Assembly (NCBI RefSeq): GCF_030463565.1 | Contig: NC_134643.1 | Span: 77,745,721-77,809,720 of the forward strand | DNA length: 64,000 nucleotides | DNA from: Pelecanus crispus | Taxonomy: Eukaryota > Chordata > Aves > Pelecaniformes > Pelecanidae | Reading direction: 5' to 3' | Shown here: in pieces, positions 13,501 through 27,700 of the stretch | Layout: every line of letters begins with the position of its first letter | How positions within the stretch are numbered: position 1 is the first letter of the stretch | Position numbers and translations under genes: made by a program | Notes under the pieces: model-generated | What the model was told of the DNA's origin: nothing | What the model saw: the letters and a program-made list of their open reading frames with translations, nothing else | Database searches by the model: none

Positions 13501-16326
13501 AAAAAAGGGCTGTGCCAGCTTTTTTTTTTTTTTTTACCAAATTAAAAATTACTAGAGGGGAAAGAAAATTGCAATTAGTTTTGCTCAAGCAGCTGCCAGC
13601 AGGCCCATCCTTCCTGGGCCACACTAGCATTTCTAATTTTGGCATGAAGTGCCCTGCCCTTTCTGGTCTGTGAGAATACCTGCTGGCGAGCGCACCTCTG
13701 AGGATACCTCCAAGGGTTCGGGCAAGGGGGCGGCAGGAAAAGCAGCTTTTCTCAGGAGACCCAGTCTTTCCTCATGACAGCAGGGGCCACAGATCTTCAC
13801 CTTAGGCCTATTCTAGCTTTCAGATGGGTAAAATAGATGGAAAATAACATGTTAGGAAGGTGAACACAAGTCAACAGGCTTTGGGTAGTTGGCACTGCAT
13901 TTCCAGAGAAGTCATTTAGGGAGGTCTGGAGGCATTAAAACCCAGTTAAAGAAATGACTCCTCTTACTCATCCCTCTCTAAAAGCACACCACCAAATATC
14001 TGATGTTTCTCAGAAATGTGTTGGGAACAGAAAACTAGAGGTCAAGAAGGATTTATTTTTTTCTATTGATTACTGCGTCTAGAGAATTATTTGGTAGGGA
14101 CGTACAAGAAATCCTCTTTGACAGTCTCAGCCCACCGTGCCCTCACCTCTGACCAGCATTGGTGTATCTGGGTCGGATCCTTCCAAAGTCTCTTCTACTT
14201 TTACCTGTTCCAAATGCGGATTACTTTCTAGGACATTATGGAATGATTTATTAGCACAACCAAATGATGGAGCTAGGATTCCAAGTAGGCATAAAATCTC
14301 TTTCAGGCCAAATATGGACCAAAATTTGAGGTTCACACCACCAATATTTCAAACTGATTTCATGCCTAGAAGAAGGAAGTGCCCTATATGGGAGATGTTC
14401 TCAATGGATTTGTCATCTCAGCCCTGTTGTGCCCAGGAAATAAGAGCTTGGATAAGAGTAGATTAATTAGAAACAAGGTTTTTTTAAAAAATTAATGTGG
14501 AATTATGGACATCATTAAAACACTACTGCACATTTGGATCCCCAGATTGGAGTTTCTCTCTTCCTACTGGTCCAGAATGCAGTGGATTGAAACAAAAATC
14601 TTGTCTAAAAGCATGTTGAATCCTGAACTGCTAAATCTACCTAGAACTTTTAAAAAAAAAAAAGCCTGCATACTAATCACATTGAAATACCTGAACTGCT
14701 TTTTCATTTAAGAATGCCTCGTGCATTTACCTCTGTCCCCCACCACGTGTCAATATTTTACATTGTACTAATGGTGTAAGTCATGAGTCACGAAACAGAT
14801 GTGCACAAATGCACAAAGAATCTGCATTAAGTTCATGCCTTGTCCCTGAGGAGTTGGGGCTTTTTTGTTTGGATTTGTTTTGGGTTTTTTAAGATATGTT
14901 CCTCATTTGGGTGTCTTCCTTAAATACTTTAAAAGTTAGCATAACACAGCTGAATCCTGGAAGGCTGAGACATGCAATTTCATATCCTCTAGCATCATAA
15001 TATTTAAATAGATAAGTGACGTACATACTTTAAGAAATCCCTGTTTCAATGCTATACAAAAACTAAATCAGTGAAATAACCTCCTATTTCTCAGTAGCTC
15101 TTGCAAGACAATTTGCATCTTAGTAGCAGTTGAACTTAGAGATATGGCATGTTTAGGAAATTAGATTTTAACTAATCTGTAGGCAACAACAAAGGAGTAC
15201 ATTAAAAAAAGCAGAATCATTACCTCATGTCTCCATTTTATCAATCTGAAAAAGGAAAAGTTAGCAGCAGGTAAGTTATTCTACTAAAGAAATGGGGTTT
15301 TGTTCAAAAGTCACGGAAGAAATGCATATTGTTAACACGTCATAGGCAAAGAAACTGTTAGAACTAGCTAATAAGAACAAAATTTTTAAATGCATATGGA
15401 TACATTTAGCACCACACTTGGCATTATCTCAGTGCACTGCAGTAACATTAAATTGCTGGTTGAAAACAGATGGGAAACATAAAAGTCAAGCCTGCTATCT
15501 GACATCAGCACAATTAGCACCCCTGTTTCACAACCATGGCTCCACCTGTGGGAACTGCTATCTTTCCAGTGGCAAGGACATAAATACACAAACAGAGGCC
15601 ATGTCATGCTTGTTGCATACTTGTTACTCAATAGCTGCAAGTGCTAAGAACATGCTCACAAGATATATATGGAGCAGCACTGGATCACGTCAGGGCATAG
15701 GATGGATGGAGATTCACCCACAGATTTAATAGACACATAACATTGTAATGAGAAAATGAAAATATACAGGCAGAAGGAAGTCCCGGAAGGAAAAAGTTGT
15801 TGATTTCTATTAATTTTCTCATCACAATACAGTCTGCTATCTGACATCTAGGAGAAAAACATACTTTCTGTGTGGCAACCAGAGCCTCTAGAAATCCCCT
15901 GGACTGCACCTCTGCCAGCTGGGGCCATGTGGCAGCTCTCTGATAAAGCAAAAGGGGAATAGGCAACTGCTTATGCGGACGCAGCAGAATGGAGCAGAGT
16001 GCAGACATTGTTGAACACTCTCCGAGACTGCGAAGGTGGTAGATACTGTGGTTCATCCTTGGTGTCATTTCTGCTACAGTAATACAATACAAAAAACAGA
16101 AAAACTAAACCAGCATTTCTGCAGCATGCCAATAGAGACTGTGGTGAAACCCCCTCTCCCCAGAACGTGCTGCCAAGCCACTACAGATCTGCTGCACAAC
16201 TGTGCCCCAAGCTTTCATTTAATCCTCGCTCGTCTCTTCCTACCCATTACCCTTGGTTACCTCCTGTTTTCAATCTCTTCAACAGCTGCAAGGCCACTCC
16301 GTCCTTCCATAGCAGGGACAGGTAAT

Positions 16327-16354
16327 GTCTGTCTGTCTGTCTGCTGCTGCTGCT
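16327..16354 (+). repeat. (TCTG)n-(CTG)n short tandem repeat
   Basis: Four GTCT units run directly into four CTG units. A small microsatellite in intergenic DNA. Confidence 0.8.
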
Positions 16355-19300
16355 TCTTCCTGATGTCTTTTGTTTCTCCTTTTCAGCCCCTGGCTCATGC
16401 ACACCACCTACGAACATCAGGGAGCACAGAGGATTTTGGAAGCAGTGGAGAAAAGCAGCCCTCCCCCAGCAGCAAGAATCTTTCAGTGTATTTTGATAGA
16501 TAAAAGTTTCCTCTTGGCTATCTCATCTGAAAAACTGGTTTATCCCCCATTCCCACAGTATGTAAGCACCACATTAATGAACATATTTTGACAACCTCCA
16601 TATGAGAAAGCAAGTATTTCCTGAGTAGGGTACAGCACAGGTGAAGAATGGAAGAACTGAGGTATCTGAGAAGAGAGTTATGAATTTAGCCAATGAAAAG
16701 CAGGCATTTAGGAAGATTTATTTATTTTGTGAACCAGCTGAGCTGTTGAAGCACTTGCAGAGAACAGTGAGACACCGGTGCTTAACTTGTCTGTCTACCT
16801 TTGAAAAGTCGAGAGGTTCCTACCTGAATCTCAAATGCTATTGGAAAGAGCATTCATTACATGATGTCTCCAAAGGCAGTGACAAGGCACAGTGGTGGTG
16901 TCTCCAATTCCCAAGTTAGTCCTCAAACCACCCGGAAATTCTGGCACTAGGAAATCAGCCGGATCTTGTACTTTAAATCCCACGGATACAACAGGGGCGG
17001 CAGGGGGTGTTTTAAACACATCCCATAGAAAGAGCAAATGCAGACTTGACTGACTGGTGTAGTCCTCTACAGACAAATTCAAATGAATAGTGTTCTTACC
17101 ACAGATCATGCACATCCAGTTGCAGCATCTATTCATCAAAACAAATGCTCGGAAACCCTGCAGAATCAGAGGCAGACAGCCCAGACGGAGCAGGCTATGA
17201 TGGGTCAGGGACAGTATGTTCCTCCACAGTAAATATTCCCCAAAAAAGTTACATATGTGGTGCAGAACCACAGGAGGAGTGGTGGTTTATTTTGTGTTAC
17301 AAGTTTTCATTCTGATTTTTACAGCTAGCATGGAAATATGATACTTTTTTTGATGCTTAAGTTCAGAGTGTATATATTACAAGGTGGCAAACCCTACCAA
17401 AAGGCTGTCACACACATGGCAGAGAATGACCTCCTTCATGTGGGAGGTGCAGCGTTGGCTCAAGGAGAACTGCGGGTGTTCGCAGTGTACTGGCAGGTGC
17501 GCACATCCCTCCCCTCCCTGTAAAAAGAAATCACAGGTTACTGTGCAGAGAAAGGAAACCTGTTGCTTTTCCTCAGATGCCAAACTAATAATTGGTACTT
17601 ATTTTTCCTAGTGCTACAGTACCTTGGAGCCCTTGTCAGTCAGTAGGACCCCAGCGTGCTGGACACTGCGCAAACAGACCAGGCAGGAATTTAGCCTTTA
17701 CATACGACCTCAGGTAAAGGCTAGGAAAGAATAATGAAAAATTGGTGGTCAAGTGCATATATTGTTTAGTCCCTGAAATGCAGAAGAATTTTTACCGTTT
17801 TCAATGGGCTTTTATTCAGGTTGCTCATCTGGGTGTGGTGCCCGCTGGTCTATCCCAGACACCCACGTGCATGCACATACGCAGCCTCACCTGCAGACAA
17901 ATTTCTTTACGTCATGACACATCAGTTTACTGGTTGCAAAGCGGGGATAATTTATGTTCTCTGACTGAAATCCATGAGCTTGCTACAAAAGCCTTACACT
18001 TATTTCCAGAAAAATACCAGTGTACCTGTAACATACAACAATGGTAATGGCAGAGATATCCCCAAAAATGAAAAGTAGGATTCAAATTAAGAGGAACACC
18101 CAGAAAATAAAGGAACCAGCTTATATGTTTCTAATGAAGTTAAAGATTCATGGGAAAGACCATATACAGAGAACATGAGGAATCATGTATGGTTTGTATT
18201 GTGTGTGGAATTAGCTGACTGTGTATTGCATAAAGCTCAGAGTAAATGAACTACACGAGGGAGCTCTTGGATGCTCTTGACTAGTAGCAAATCAGCTACA
18301 TTTCATTATTTCCCACTGATGCTCTTACTGGAAGTACATTCAACTCATTTTTAAACAAAGTCTTTTCTGTACCCAAATGGCAAACAAATCACTGATTAAA
18401 TGGAGAGATAGCATACCCAGATGATTTACATCTATCTAACTGCACCTCAAGTCATATAATTATGCATTGTAACACCACTGCGAAGGGCTTGAACGAAAAT
18501 TCCCCAAAGACAAAATTAGTAATTGCTGCAAAATGAGGTTACTAATTTATTTTTTAGTATTACCCCCTGAGGGGTGTTGTGTTGCCTGAAGGTCCCCAGT
18601 CTCCAAAATAGGGGTGAATTTAACTCTAGCCTTTTCCACCTTATTTTGTGTTTACTGATATGAAAGCGGGGTTTTTTTCCTCCCAAATCTGTGTGCATGA
18701 GACCAGTTTCACTCCATAGCTATGGAAACCAAGGGACAGACAAGGCCAGACCCAGAGTGATGCCCCCTAAGTCCTCGTTGCTTGGCCTTCACAGTGAGAT
18801 GCAACAAACCCACTGCTGGTAATTGCACTCCTGGCACCAGTGTTTCCTTCCCAGCCCACCAGCTCTGCAGCACGGGTCCTCGCTACTAGACCTGCAGAGC
18901 GATACCATTTCCACATCCACACAGGACTCGCCTCTGTGCTTCCTCCCAAGAGCACTGGAAGTAAGACAACAACTCCAAACCTGCACAAAGGCGATGGCAG
19001 GCAGGATAGGCAAGCTGTGACTACTCTTCTACAAGCTTAAAAATTATATTTATGTGACAGTTATTTGGGAGAGGGAGGCATTACTAGTCATGGCTTGGAT
19101 TAGAGACAGGAAAAAAGTGAAACAAGTATGACTTGGAGTGGAAAATAATTTGGCTTGTGGCACTTTTTTTTCCAGCATTTATTCATGATAATGCTGTTTC
19201 TAACTGCTGCGCATCCTCTAAAAGCACTCTGTGGTAAATAAGTCTCCTACTCCACTGATCACCTTCAGCAATGCATTTGAGGAGCCAGCTTCCAGCCTCT

Positions 19301-22300
19301 GCCTCAGATTTGCTGCCCAGTCCACCCAAAACCACCTGGCCTTAAACATGGGAAAGAGGGAGAGAAAGACATCTCTAACTCCCAGCTGGTGAATATTCCT
19401 AATGTTGACAAGGTCCAAATAATTGCATTCCCCATGCTCAATTACATTTATTTGCTACCCACTCAACAGATGAGAGTCCTACATATGCAGACATATATAA
19501 GAAACCTTTTGAAAAACAGTTCAGAGACAGTCTGTCTCTGACCAGTCCAAAATTACAGGCTGAGGTGTCTAGAAACAGGAATCCCCTCCAACTTGTATTT
19601 GCCCTGGTGTGATGACACAGATGAGGTTTCTTCCAGCCTTTCCTCAAATTGGTCCTGCCAAGGAGCTGCCCTGGACTGCAGGCAGCTAAACTCTTGGAAG
19701 ACGGGGAATGTCCTTTCCAGACCCTCTAACGGTATGGTCCCAATGCTCAGTAACAAAGTGATGCAGAGGTTGTTAAGGGTTGATACTTTTCTCCTATTAG
19801 GAGAAAAATATGGAGCAAACCAGACAGTGGCTGTATTCCACTGCAGAAACCTAAGGTTGGCCCAGACCTCATGTAGGGGTGCAGTTCTGTCCCTCTGCTC
19901 AGAAGTGATGTATTAGAACATGAAAAGTTTGAGAGAAGGGCAACAGTGGTAAAACAGCTTCCATTAAAAACAAAAACAAACAAAACCCTGAAAACCCACA
20001 ACAACAACAACCACAGCTAAGTGCACAAACGTTCTCCAATAGTCCAGCACATCAGGACTGGCATGCGGAGAGTTTCCAGGGACTGATGTTTGCCCCTCTC
20101 TGCTAACGCAGCTACGAGGTGCAGAGCGAAGCCACAGAAAGGAGCCACACACAGAACAAAGCAAGGGCACACGGTCCCTTGCACAACAGGCAATGCGTCT
20201 GTAGAGCTCCTTCCCCCAGGATGTGGTACATTGCCAAAAGTTCACATAGGTTCATGGAGAGACTGGGAAAGTTCACAGAAATCAACCAAAAATTGCTGTA
20301 AAAGGAGACATTATCCAGCTCGTGGATTTCCTGAATTGGCTGGAAGAAACACCACTGCATACGTACCTTGTTCTTGCTTCTCCTCAGGCATCCACCTCTG
20401 GCCATTGCTTGGGGGAGAGCATACTGAGCCAGGTGAATCATCAGTCTGAGCCAGTGTCACCATTCTTGCATTCTTGTCACTATGGAAGAAAATGGCTAAA
20501 CTTTAAATGGTTTTAACAGTTCTGGTCTTGAAACCATTTAACTTGCTTAGAAGGGCTGAGTTTACAAAGCAAGCTACAAAAAGTTTGGCATGCAGCTTGC
20601 AAAGCAAAGCCAACTATTGTCATCTTAACTTACCTGAAGAAAATCCCACCAAATTAAAACACACACTATATATAGAGAGAGAGTCTCATTGCTACTAGTG
20701 GACGTAATTCTCCTTGGGATTTGTCCTCAGCCACAGCTGAAGCCTGAGAGGAAGCAGTCAGGCTCAGCAGTATTGTTGAACATTTTCATGCAGTGGGATT
20801 CAGAATGTTTTGCAACCTGCGTGGCAAATTCTGCTCTCCGTAATGTCACGTAATCCTGTTGGTTTTCAGCTGGGTTGTCTCCTTGCTTAAAAAAAAAAAA
20901 TAATCCCACACAGACTTTCAACTGCATAAGAAATGCTTCCCACAGTAGAGCCTTCTTTGGGGCTTGTTGAAGGTGGTGTCCTATTCCAAGGGTTGGACCT
21001 GAGCAAACACTGGAGTGTCTCATCATTGCCTGTAACACCACAAGTGAGAAATAAAGTGATGCCAAGGGCTGTGGCCTGCCAGCTCCCAAAACAAACCTGA
21101 AGCCTCAGATGAGCCGTGGGAAGAACAGTCTCATGAATTTAGGATGTGTATACAAAATGGATCTCAAAGCACAGCAATCCCCACTGCCACTCCCAGCAAA
21201 CCTCAGTCAGGCAAAACTTCCCTTCACACTTGAGTTGGAGTTTAGCCGGAGCAAAGAACGATGAATCTCATTTGTTGTTGTTTGAATAAGGAGAAATGCT
21301 GCTGATATCCTGGCAGGGCAAGTTTGCCTGCCCTGCCTGCTCCTGTGTCACAGGAACCAGCTGTAGAGACAAGATGTTTTGCTCAGATCGTTCTTTGTAA
21401 TTACCTAGACTATCTCTTGTTTACCTTGGTGGAAACACCGGTACATGCAGAGCATGGAGCGTGCACCTCTGTTTTACCTGCACCGGCAAAAACACAGAGA
21501 GTGAAGATTGAGAGATTAAAAAAAAAAAAAAGCTTTTTCAGCATTCTGGCTGAGCTGCTCTGGAAACCCTAGGAAACTGGGAGCAAGGATGTGCATAGAC
21601 AGGTCTGGAGCACTTCAAGCAGCTGCTGGCTTTGCCAGCTCATCTCCTTCTTCGAGGTGCACTGAGCCAAGAGGGAGGATGCGAAATCATCAGCCTCCTT
21701 TAAAAAAGGGGTGATGAAACAAAACACAGCACGGTTACCCTGCTGCAGAGCAGCTCCTCAACAAGCACAGCTCTTGAAAGCCAGCGCTGCAAACGGGGGA
21801 CTGAGAGGTTTGGTTTCTGCCACGCTGGGGTTGAGGTTTCTGGCTTGAGTAGTCAAGGGGGGTCCTTCCCTCACCCGCCAACAGGTTTCTTTTCAAAGCT
21901 GTGAGCTGCTGCATCATTTTCAGAATCATTTCATCCTGTGAGCAGTGCCTGGATTAGCCATGCTGCATATGGTCATTTGCAGACCTGTTCTACCTCCAGT
22001 TATCCCCAGGTGATCATGGAGCCCCTAGGTTTGGTTTGGGGTGGCACATGTTTACAGACCCTGATATCCACCCAGCAGCAGTTTGGCCTAGTGGAAGTGC
22101 TCAGGATTTACATCCTGACGGCCCGACAGAAGCAACTCCACCATTTGTTTTCATAAAAACAACCGTCTAACAATTGCTTGGGGAATCTCTGGGAGTTCTC
22201 CAGCTGAAGGGTGAGGAGAAAGGGGAACAGGGGGTGCTTCTTTGCTCAGGACATGCCTGGCCCGCTCCAGCCTGCTGGTCCCATCAGCTTGCCCACCTCT

Positions 22301-24628
22301 GCATTTAGCTGCTACAGTCCTGGTCAGTCCTTGTATTAGCCATGCCTGGACACAAGAGGTGGGGACCTCTTGGTCTCTCACATGCCTATGCTCTACTGTA
22401 TGTTGGCTAGGCAAAACTGTTGTGCACTCATCCTTTCTCACAGGAGGTGCTGTGATGGGGCTGACACTAATGCATATCAAGGAGACATAACTAAACTTTA
22501 ATCAGACTGTGTCATTCAAAACCAAAAAATGCAGTTAGTGAAACAGCAAGACTTCAACCCTTCTTTATCTGTCTATGCTCAGGTGGGGGAAGGGAAGGGG
22601 AACACAGGAACTTCTGTAAAAGTACAAAGGGAATTTTTACAAGATAAATTCTGAGGTTCAAACACTAGCTTAATTTTACAAGGTGTTTTGTTCCCAGGTA
22701 CAAGTAGCTGGTATTATTTAAATAGTTGTATACTTAGAAAGAAAACATTTTTTTCTAGCTGAAGCCCAAGTTGTCTCAGGATAAAAGTTACAGAAGTGCA
22801 GGTTAGGACCACAGCCTCTGCTGTACCACTGCAATGTTTGACTCTTCCAGTCTCTGTCCATTTTTCCTACACTTTCTTAGTGTAGTTTCCATCCTATGTG
22901 ACCACTGGAGTTTTCCCTCTCCATTCTCTGCTCCTGGGCTTGCTCCTGCACAGGCAAAACCACCAGCCAGCCTATAGCAGATCAAAAGATCCGAGCTGTC
23001 AGTATTCAAACTGACTCCAAAGCAGATAAAAGCAGTTTGCTTGTACTCCGCTAACTGCAGAGACAATGAAAGGCCATTTTCCCATGTAGTGAGTGCTTTA
23101 TTACAAGAGTCACTGACAACATGAACATTCAGCAGAAAAAAAAAAGATCCATCTTACAACACTAACTTCACTATTTTTCAACCTTTTTAGTAAATCCCAG
23201 TTTGGAGACTACAGTACAATAAACACTGCCAGAGAAAAGAAGTGTTCAAGCGTAAAACCAGCACAAAGCCTACAGTAGCTCCTTAAGCTCTCAAAATAAA
23301 GTTTTTTTGTTTACAGGTGTCAAATTCCCAAGGACAAATATCCATCTCACAATTTAATTTCCTGAACTGTAATTTATCTACTGAAAACAGAGATTATTAA
23401 TTCCCATGTGTATCAACTTTTCAAAAAAATTGTTTTCCTCCTCTTTTTCTAAGAGAAGAACCAATACCAAGGATTTCAGGTGCTGTTTTTTCACCCACAG
23501 TGAGAAACAAAACCTTGGGTCTGAAGACCACCAAGCTCTAAGGGAAGATACTTGGTTTCCAACATTGCACCTCAGACAACTCTTAGAAGTTTTTTTGAGA
23601 GAGCACATCCAACACCAGTATTTTCCTTTCTTAGACACAGGTAATCCTATGTGACAGTAAATAAATATTTACTTTTCCCTCTTTGCAAGAGAGATGCCTT
23701 ACACAGGAATACATTACAGAAATTGTTTATTTTAAATGTATTCTCCAAAGTTGATGCTACCTTGTGATCCCAGGACTTGAGCCCCTTGCTGTTCCTGGCA
23801 AAATAAGCAGTTCACAATGGGGCTCAACCACTCCTGACGTAAGCATAAACTGCTTCGCTGATCCTCCCTACCGGGAGACTCTTGGACAATCTTACTCTTT
23901 CCTTAGGTTACTTTGACAACAGCTCTCCTTTGCTTGAGCCCGAATTGGGCTGGTTTTTAGGGTATGACCATCTGGTAAGAAAAATAAATTTTTATGTTGC
24001 TCTGATGACCAAACTGAATACTAAAGAGATGTAGATTAAAAAAATAAACCACACTTTCAACAGAAATAAAAGCCGCTCCATGACACACTCATTAAATACT
24101 TGTAACCACCCACCTCCAATGCCATTCTGCAACGACTTAGGGCTTGCTGTAAAAATATTCTGAGTGAGAGGACAAAAAAAAGTTATCAGCAGGAATTCTG
24201 TTAATTGTCACCAAAAGCCTTTCGCTAAATCATTTCCTGTCCTCCAAATCCAGCTGGAAGCATTTGCTGGGTAGAAGGCGGACACACAATCGCACAGCCC
24301 TGCAGCTTGCTGCCAGACAAACGGAGGAAACTGCGTCCTATCGTAAATCTGTCAGTCATGTACCAAATGGGTATCATGAGGGTTGGGTTTTTCTTCCCCC
24401 CCAATTATCACTTGGCAGACATGCAGAAGCAGAGTTTGGAGATAAACTATTTGTATCACAGGCTTTTTTCAGTGGCCCAGTCCCACAAATTCAACTTCTT
24501 GCAGACCTGATGGCAGAGCAGTGAAAGAGGCTGATCCATCAAGAAGGGGATCCGAGGGAGCTGAGGAGACCTGCCTGTAGCCCTGCTCTGCTGCTGGTCT
24601 GCAGGGTGAGCTTAAAAGATTTCTCCTT

Positions 24629-24720
24629 TAAAAAATAAAAAAAAACAAACCAAAAACAAAACAAAAAAAACCCACACCACAAAAAGCTCCCAAAATCACC
24701 AAAAACACAAATCCAAACCA
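24629..24720 (+). repeat. A-rich low-complexity tract
   Basis: About 90 bases composed almost only of A and C (AAAC, CCAAA, CACAAA units). It could be a decayed poly(A) tail, but no retrotransposon body was recognised upstream. Confidence 0.7.
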
Positions 24721-27700
24721 ACCCAAACAGACGGACAAATAATACTGCCCTTCTTTTTAGGTGCTTTCAGCAGATGAGCTAAAGATCAATGATATCAAGA
24801 AGTATGAAGTTAATTTATTTAATGCAAGCTGATCATCGTTGTTTTGACTTGTCCAGGCATATTCAAGAAATAGGTAAGTAGGTAGAAACAAAAAACAAAG
24901 AAAATGTCTGTGAGTTTCAGTAACAGAAGAACCATACCCAGATTCCTTTCTCCATACAGTTGGTCCTGGAAAATAGTCCACATTTGCCCAGTGGCCTGGT
25001 GCTCCATTACAGATAAACAGAGGTACAGCCACAAAGTCAACCAGTCCTGGTGAAGTCCACAGGACAGGCCAGGGGTCAGAAGGGAAATGGAGACACCAAG
25101 AGGTAAATGGCAGGAGCTACAAAGGAATCTGGGGAAGCAGGGAGGTCTGGAGGCCATCCGGCATGTGGGCAAGGGGAGTCCGGGCTAGGGGTGGACAGCA
25201 AGGTGTGAGGAAAGCCCATGGATGTGGAAAGAGTCCTTTAGGCAAATGTTTTGCCAGAGGTTGCTAGGCAGGGTCTGGGTGGCTGCACAACAACAGGCAC
25301 CCAAAAAAAATAATCATTGAAATGCTTTGCTGGTTCCTGCCAGGGGCAACTCAGGCAAAGGCAAACGCCGGCAGCCAAGGCAGGGTTGAAACCCGGCTTT
25401 CCTGGCTCCCAGTCCAGCACCCAGCCAGGAGGTCACAGTGGTACTCTCGCCCTGCTTTCAAAAGGAAATAACAGTGAAATCTGTTACCACGGCAACTTTT
25501 AGAGCAGTGACTGTTGCAGGAACAAACATTATGTATGCAAATAAAAACATCCAGGCACAACAGCCTGAAAAAAAAAAAATTAAAGCAAATAGCCTGACTA
25601 ATATTTGCAGAAATAAGAGCCTGAAGTAAGGCTTCTAGATCCATAGCTAGGTCTTTAAATAAATAGTTTTCTTTCCCAAAGCTCTGAAGGACTGCAAGAA
25701 AAGAACTTGAACTTTCCCTAAAAACTTAGCTAGTTTATCTGATGCCTCATCAGAGCATCAAAACCTACTGTTGAGATTTGGCTTTGAAAATGCAAGCCCC
25801 AAAGACTGCTGCTGTCTATTTATAAGAACAGTTACTAAGCTCAGCTAAAGGCCTTTTGCATTATTTCATGCATAATTTCATTTCAGGCAAGAAGCATTTA
25901 TACAAACTAAATTGCTTTGGTTTTCTCCCAGCCTCCCAAGTTCAACACAATTTATAGTCTGGGGCTGATTCTTATTGTGCTGCACCTTACTCTTTGCAAA
26001 AGAACACAGGGTAGACATGGGTCACAGTAGGCTTCTTGGCCTCATCTTACCTTCAAAGAATATTAAAAAAACTCCACCAACTAATGGGCACAAATTTGTG
26101 CTTCTCTTCACAAGAGATCCCTTATCAGAGAGCTAAGAATGTGTCAAGAGGTGCTGCGCAAGACTGTGCTGCATTGACGGACCTGTAAGGAACATGCATG
26201 CACAGCGCTTTCCCCCAGTATACTTGACACCAGCTCCCTCAATTTCCTTAGTGTTAAATTCACTCAAAAACTCAAGAGCTGCCCCCCTCTTGTTTTTTTT
26301 TCCTATTTCATGGATAAGTCTCAATAAAGATCCTTGAACACCTCAACCCGAGTCACACACTTACCAGGGTCTTGGGGCAAGTCTCAACCCACCCTAAAAT
26401 CTGACAAATTGTTTTTTCTTTAATTTCTGGCATGTTAAATATTTAGGGATTATATTCAGTCCCCTATCAAAAGTCCTGGCTTCATCCCTGCTAAGTCATA
26501 TGATTCCTCAAAGACATGAAAGCAGACTCATGGTTGTCTCTCTGTAGAAGCCTCAATAACTCCGCAATCATTGGTTTCACACACAGGACAACACTTTTCC
26601 TGAGCTGTGGTTTTCTAGGCAACACTTGATTTCACCTACAACAGAGAGAAGATTGGCATAAACTGAAAAAAAAGTGAGGCAGAAACGGAATCCCACAGGT
26701 AACTACAGGCCAACCCAATTGAAAGGAAGCTGTCAACATTATCGTCAAATCAAGAATGAACATAAATGCTACTTCTATCATAGTATCTCCTTTACTTTAA
26801 AGAGAAAAGTATTTTTAAGTGATAATGCACTTCCCCCCCGCCCCTTTTGTTGCTTCTTTGCAGCACAGGCAGCCTAAATTGTTTTGTTGAGGATACGGAT
26901 TTTTATTCTGCTTGAGTGTTCCTAGAAATAGCAGGAGCAGTTTGCCCAGCTGGCCCTGAGGAACGCAGAAAACCGGTAGCCTTTTTTTAAAAAGGAGGCT
27001 TCCAGGAACTAACCTTCCCCCTTGGCGTCGTGAGGAAATGAAGCTTGTGCAATTGCAGCCTGCTTGTCCACTCTGAGAACCCGGATCCTCTCCCCAGCCA
27101 AAAATGCCTGACCCGGTTGATAGCCAGTTTAGAGCACTTGGAAGAGGAGGGATCTTAAAGGACGCCTTGAAAATTATGTTCTTTCAATTGTTTTTGAAAG
27201 CTAGAAGTTGGGTAAAGGACAGAAATCTGAAAGTGTGCCTGCACTAAGGGAGGGGAAAGCCAAAACCAGCCTCGCTCGGCTCTTTTCGGCTCCTCACTGC
27301 CCTTCCCCACGGACAAGGTGGCAGGGGACGAAGCCGAGACCATTAAGACAGATGGAAGGGAACTGCAGAAAAACCTGAAGGAAACCAGACTCCATTAGCT
27401 CCACTGCTCAGACGGCAATTTGTTTAGTTAATTGCCGAAGTAAAACAAACACAGAAAGAAAAACATCTGGGAGGAAAAATTGGTAGGAGGGATCTGGCTG
27501 TAAATTTGCTTCCTAACCCCATCAGCCAACAGCCTCTCAGCTTCTACAACACAAGAAAGGCACAGGGGTTTCAAGCTGTTACTTGTTTGGTTTTTAAAGA
27601 GAGCACTTTAGGACTCACTTTAAACAACAAACAGGGGTGAAGGAGGGCAAACAGACCAGTTGCCCCATTTTCAACACCTTCGAAACCACCGAAGGGTGAA

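Noticed and set aside
13263-13673. 136-codon plus-strand frame
   Set aside because: Phe/Lys runs come from T and A tracts; the opposite strand is open for the same reason.
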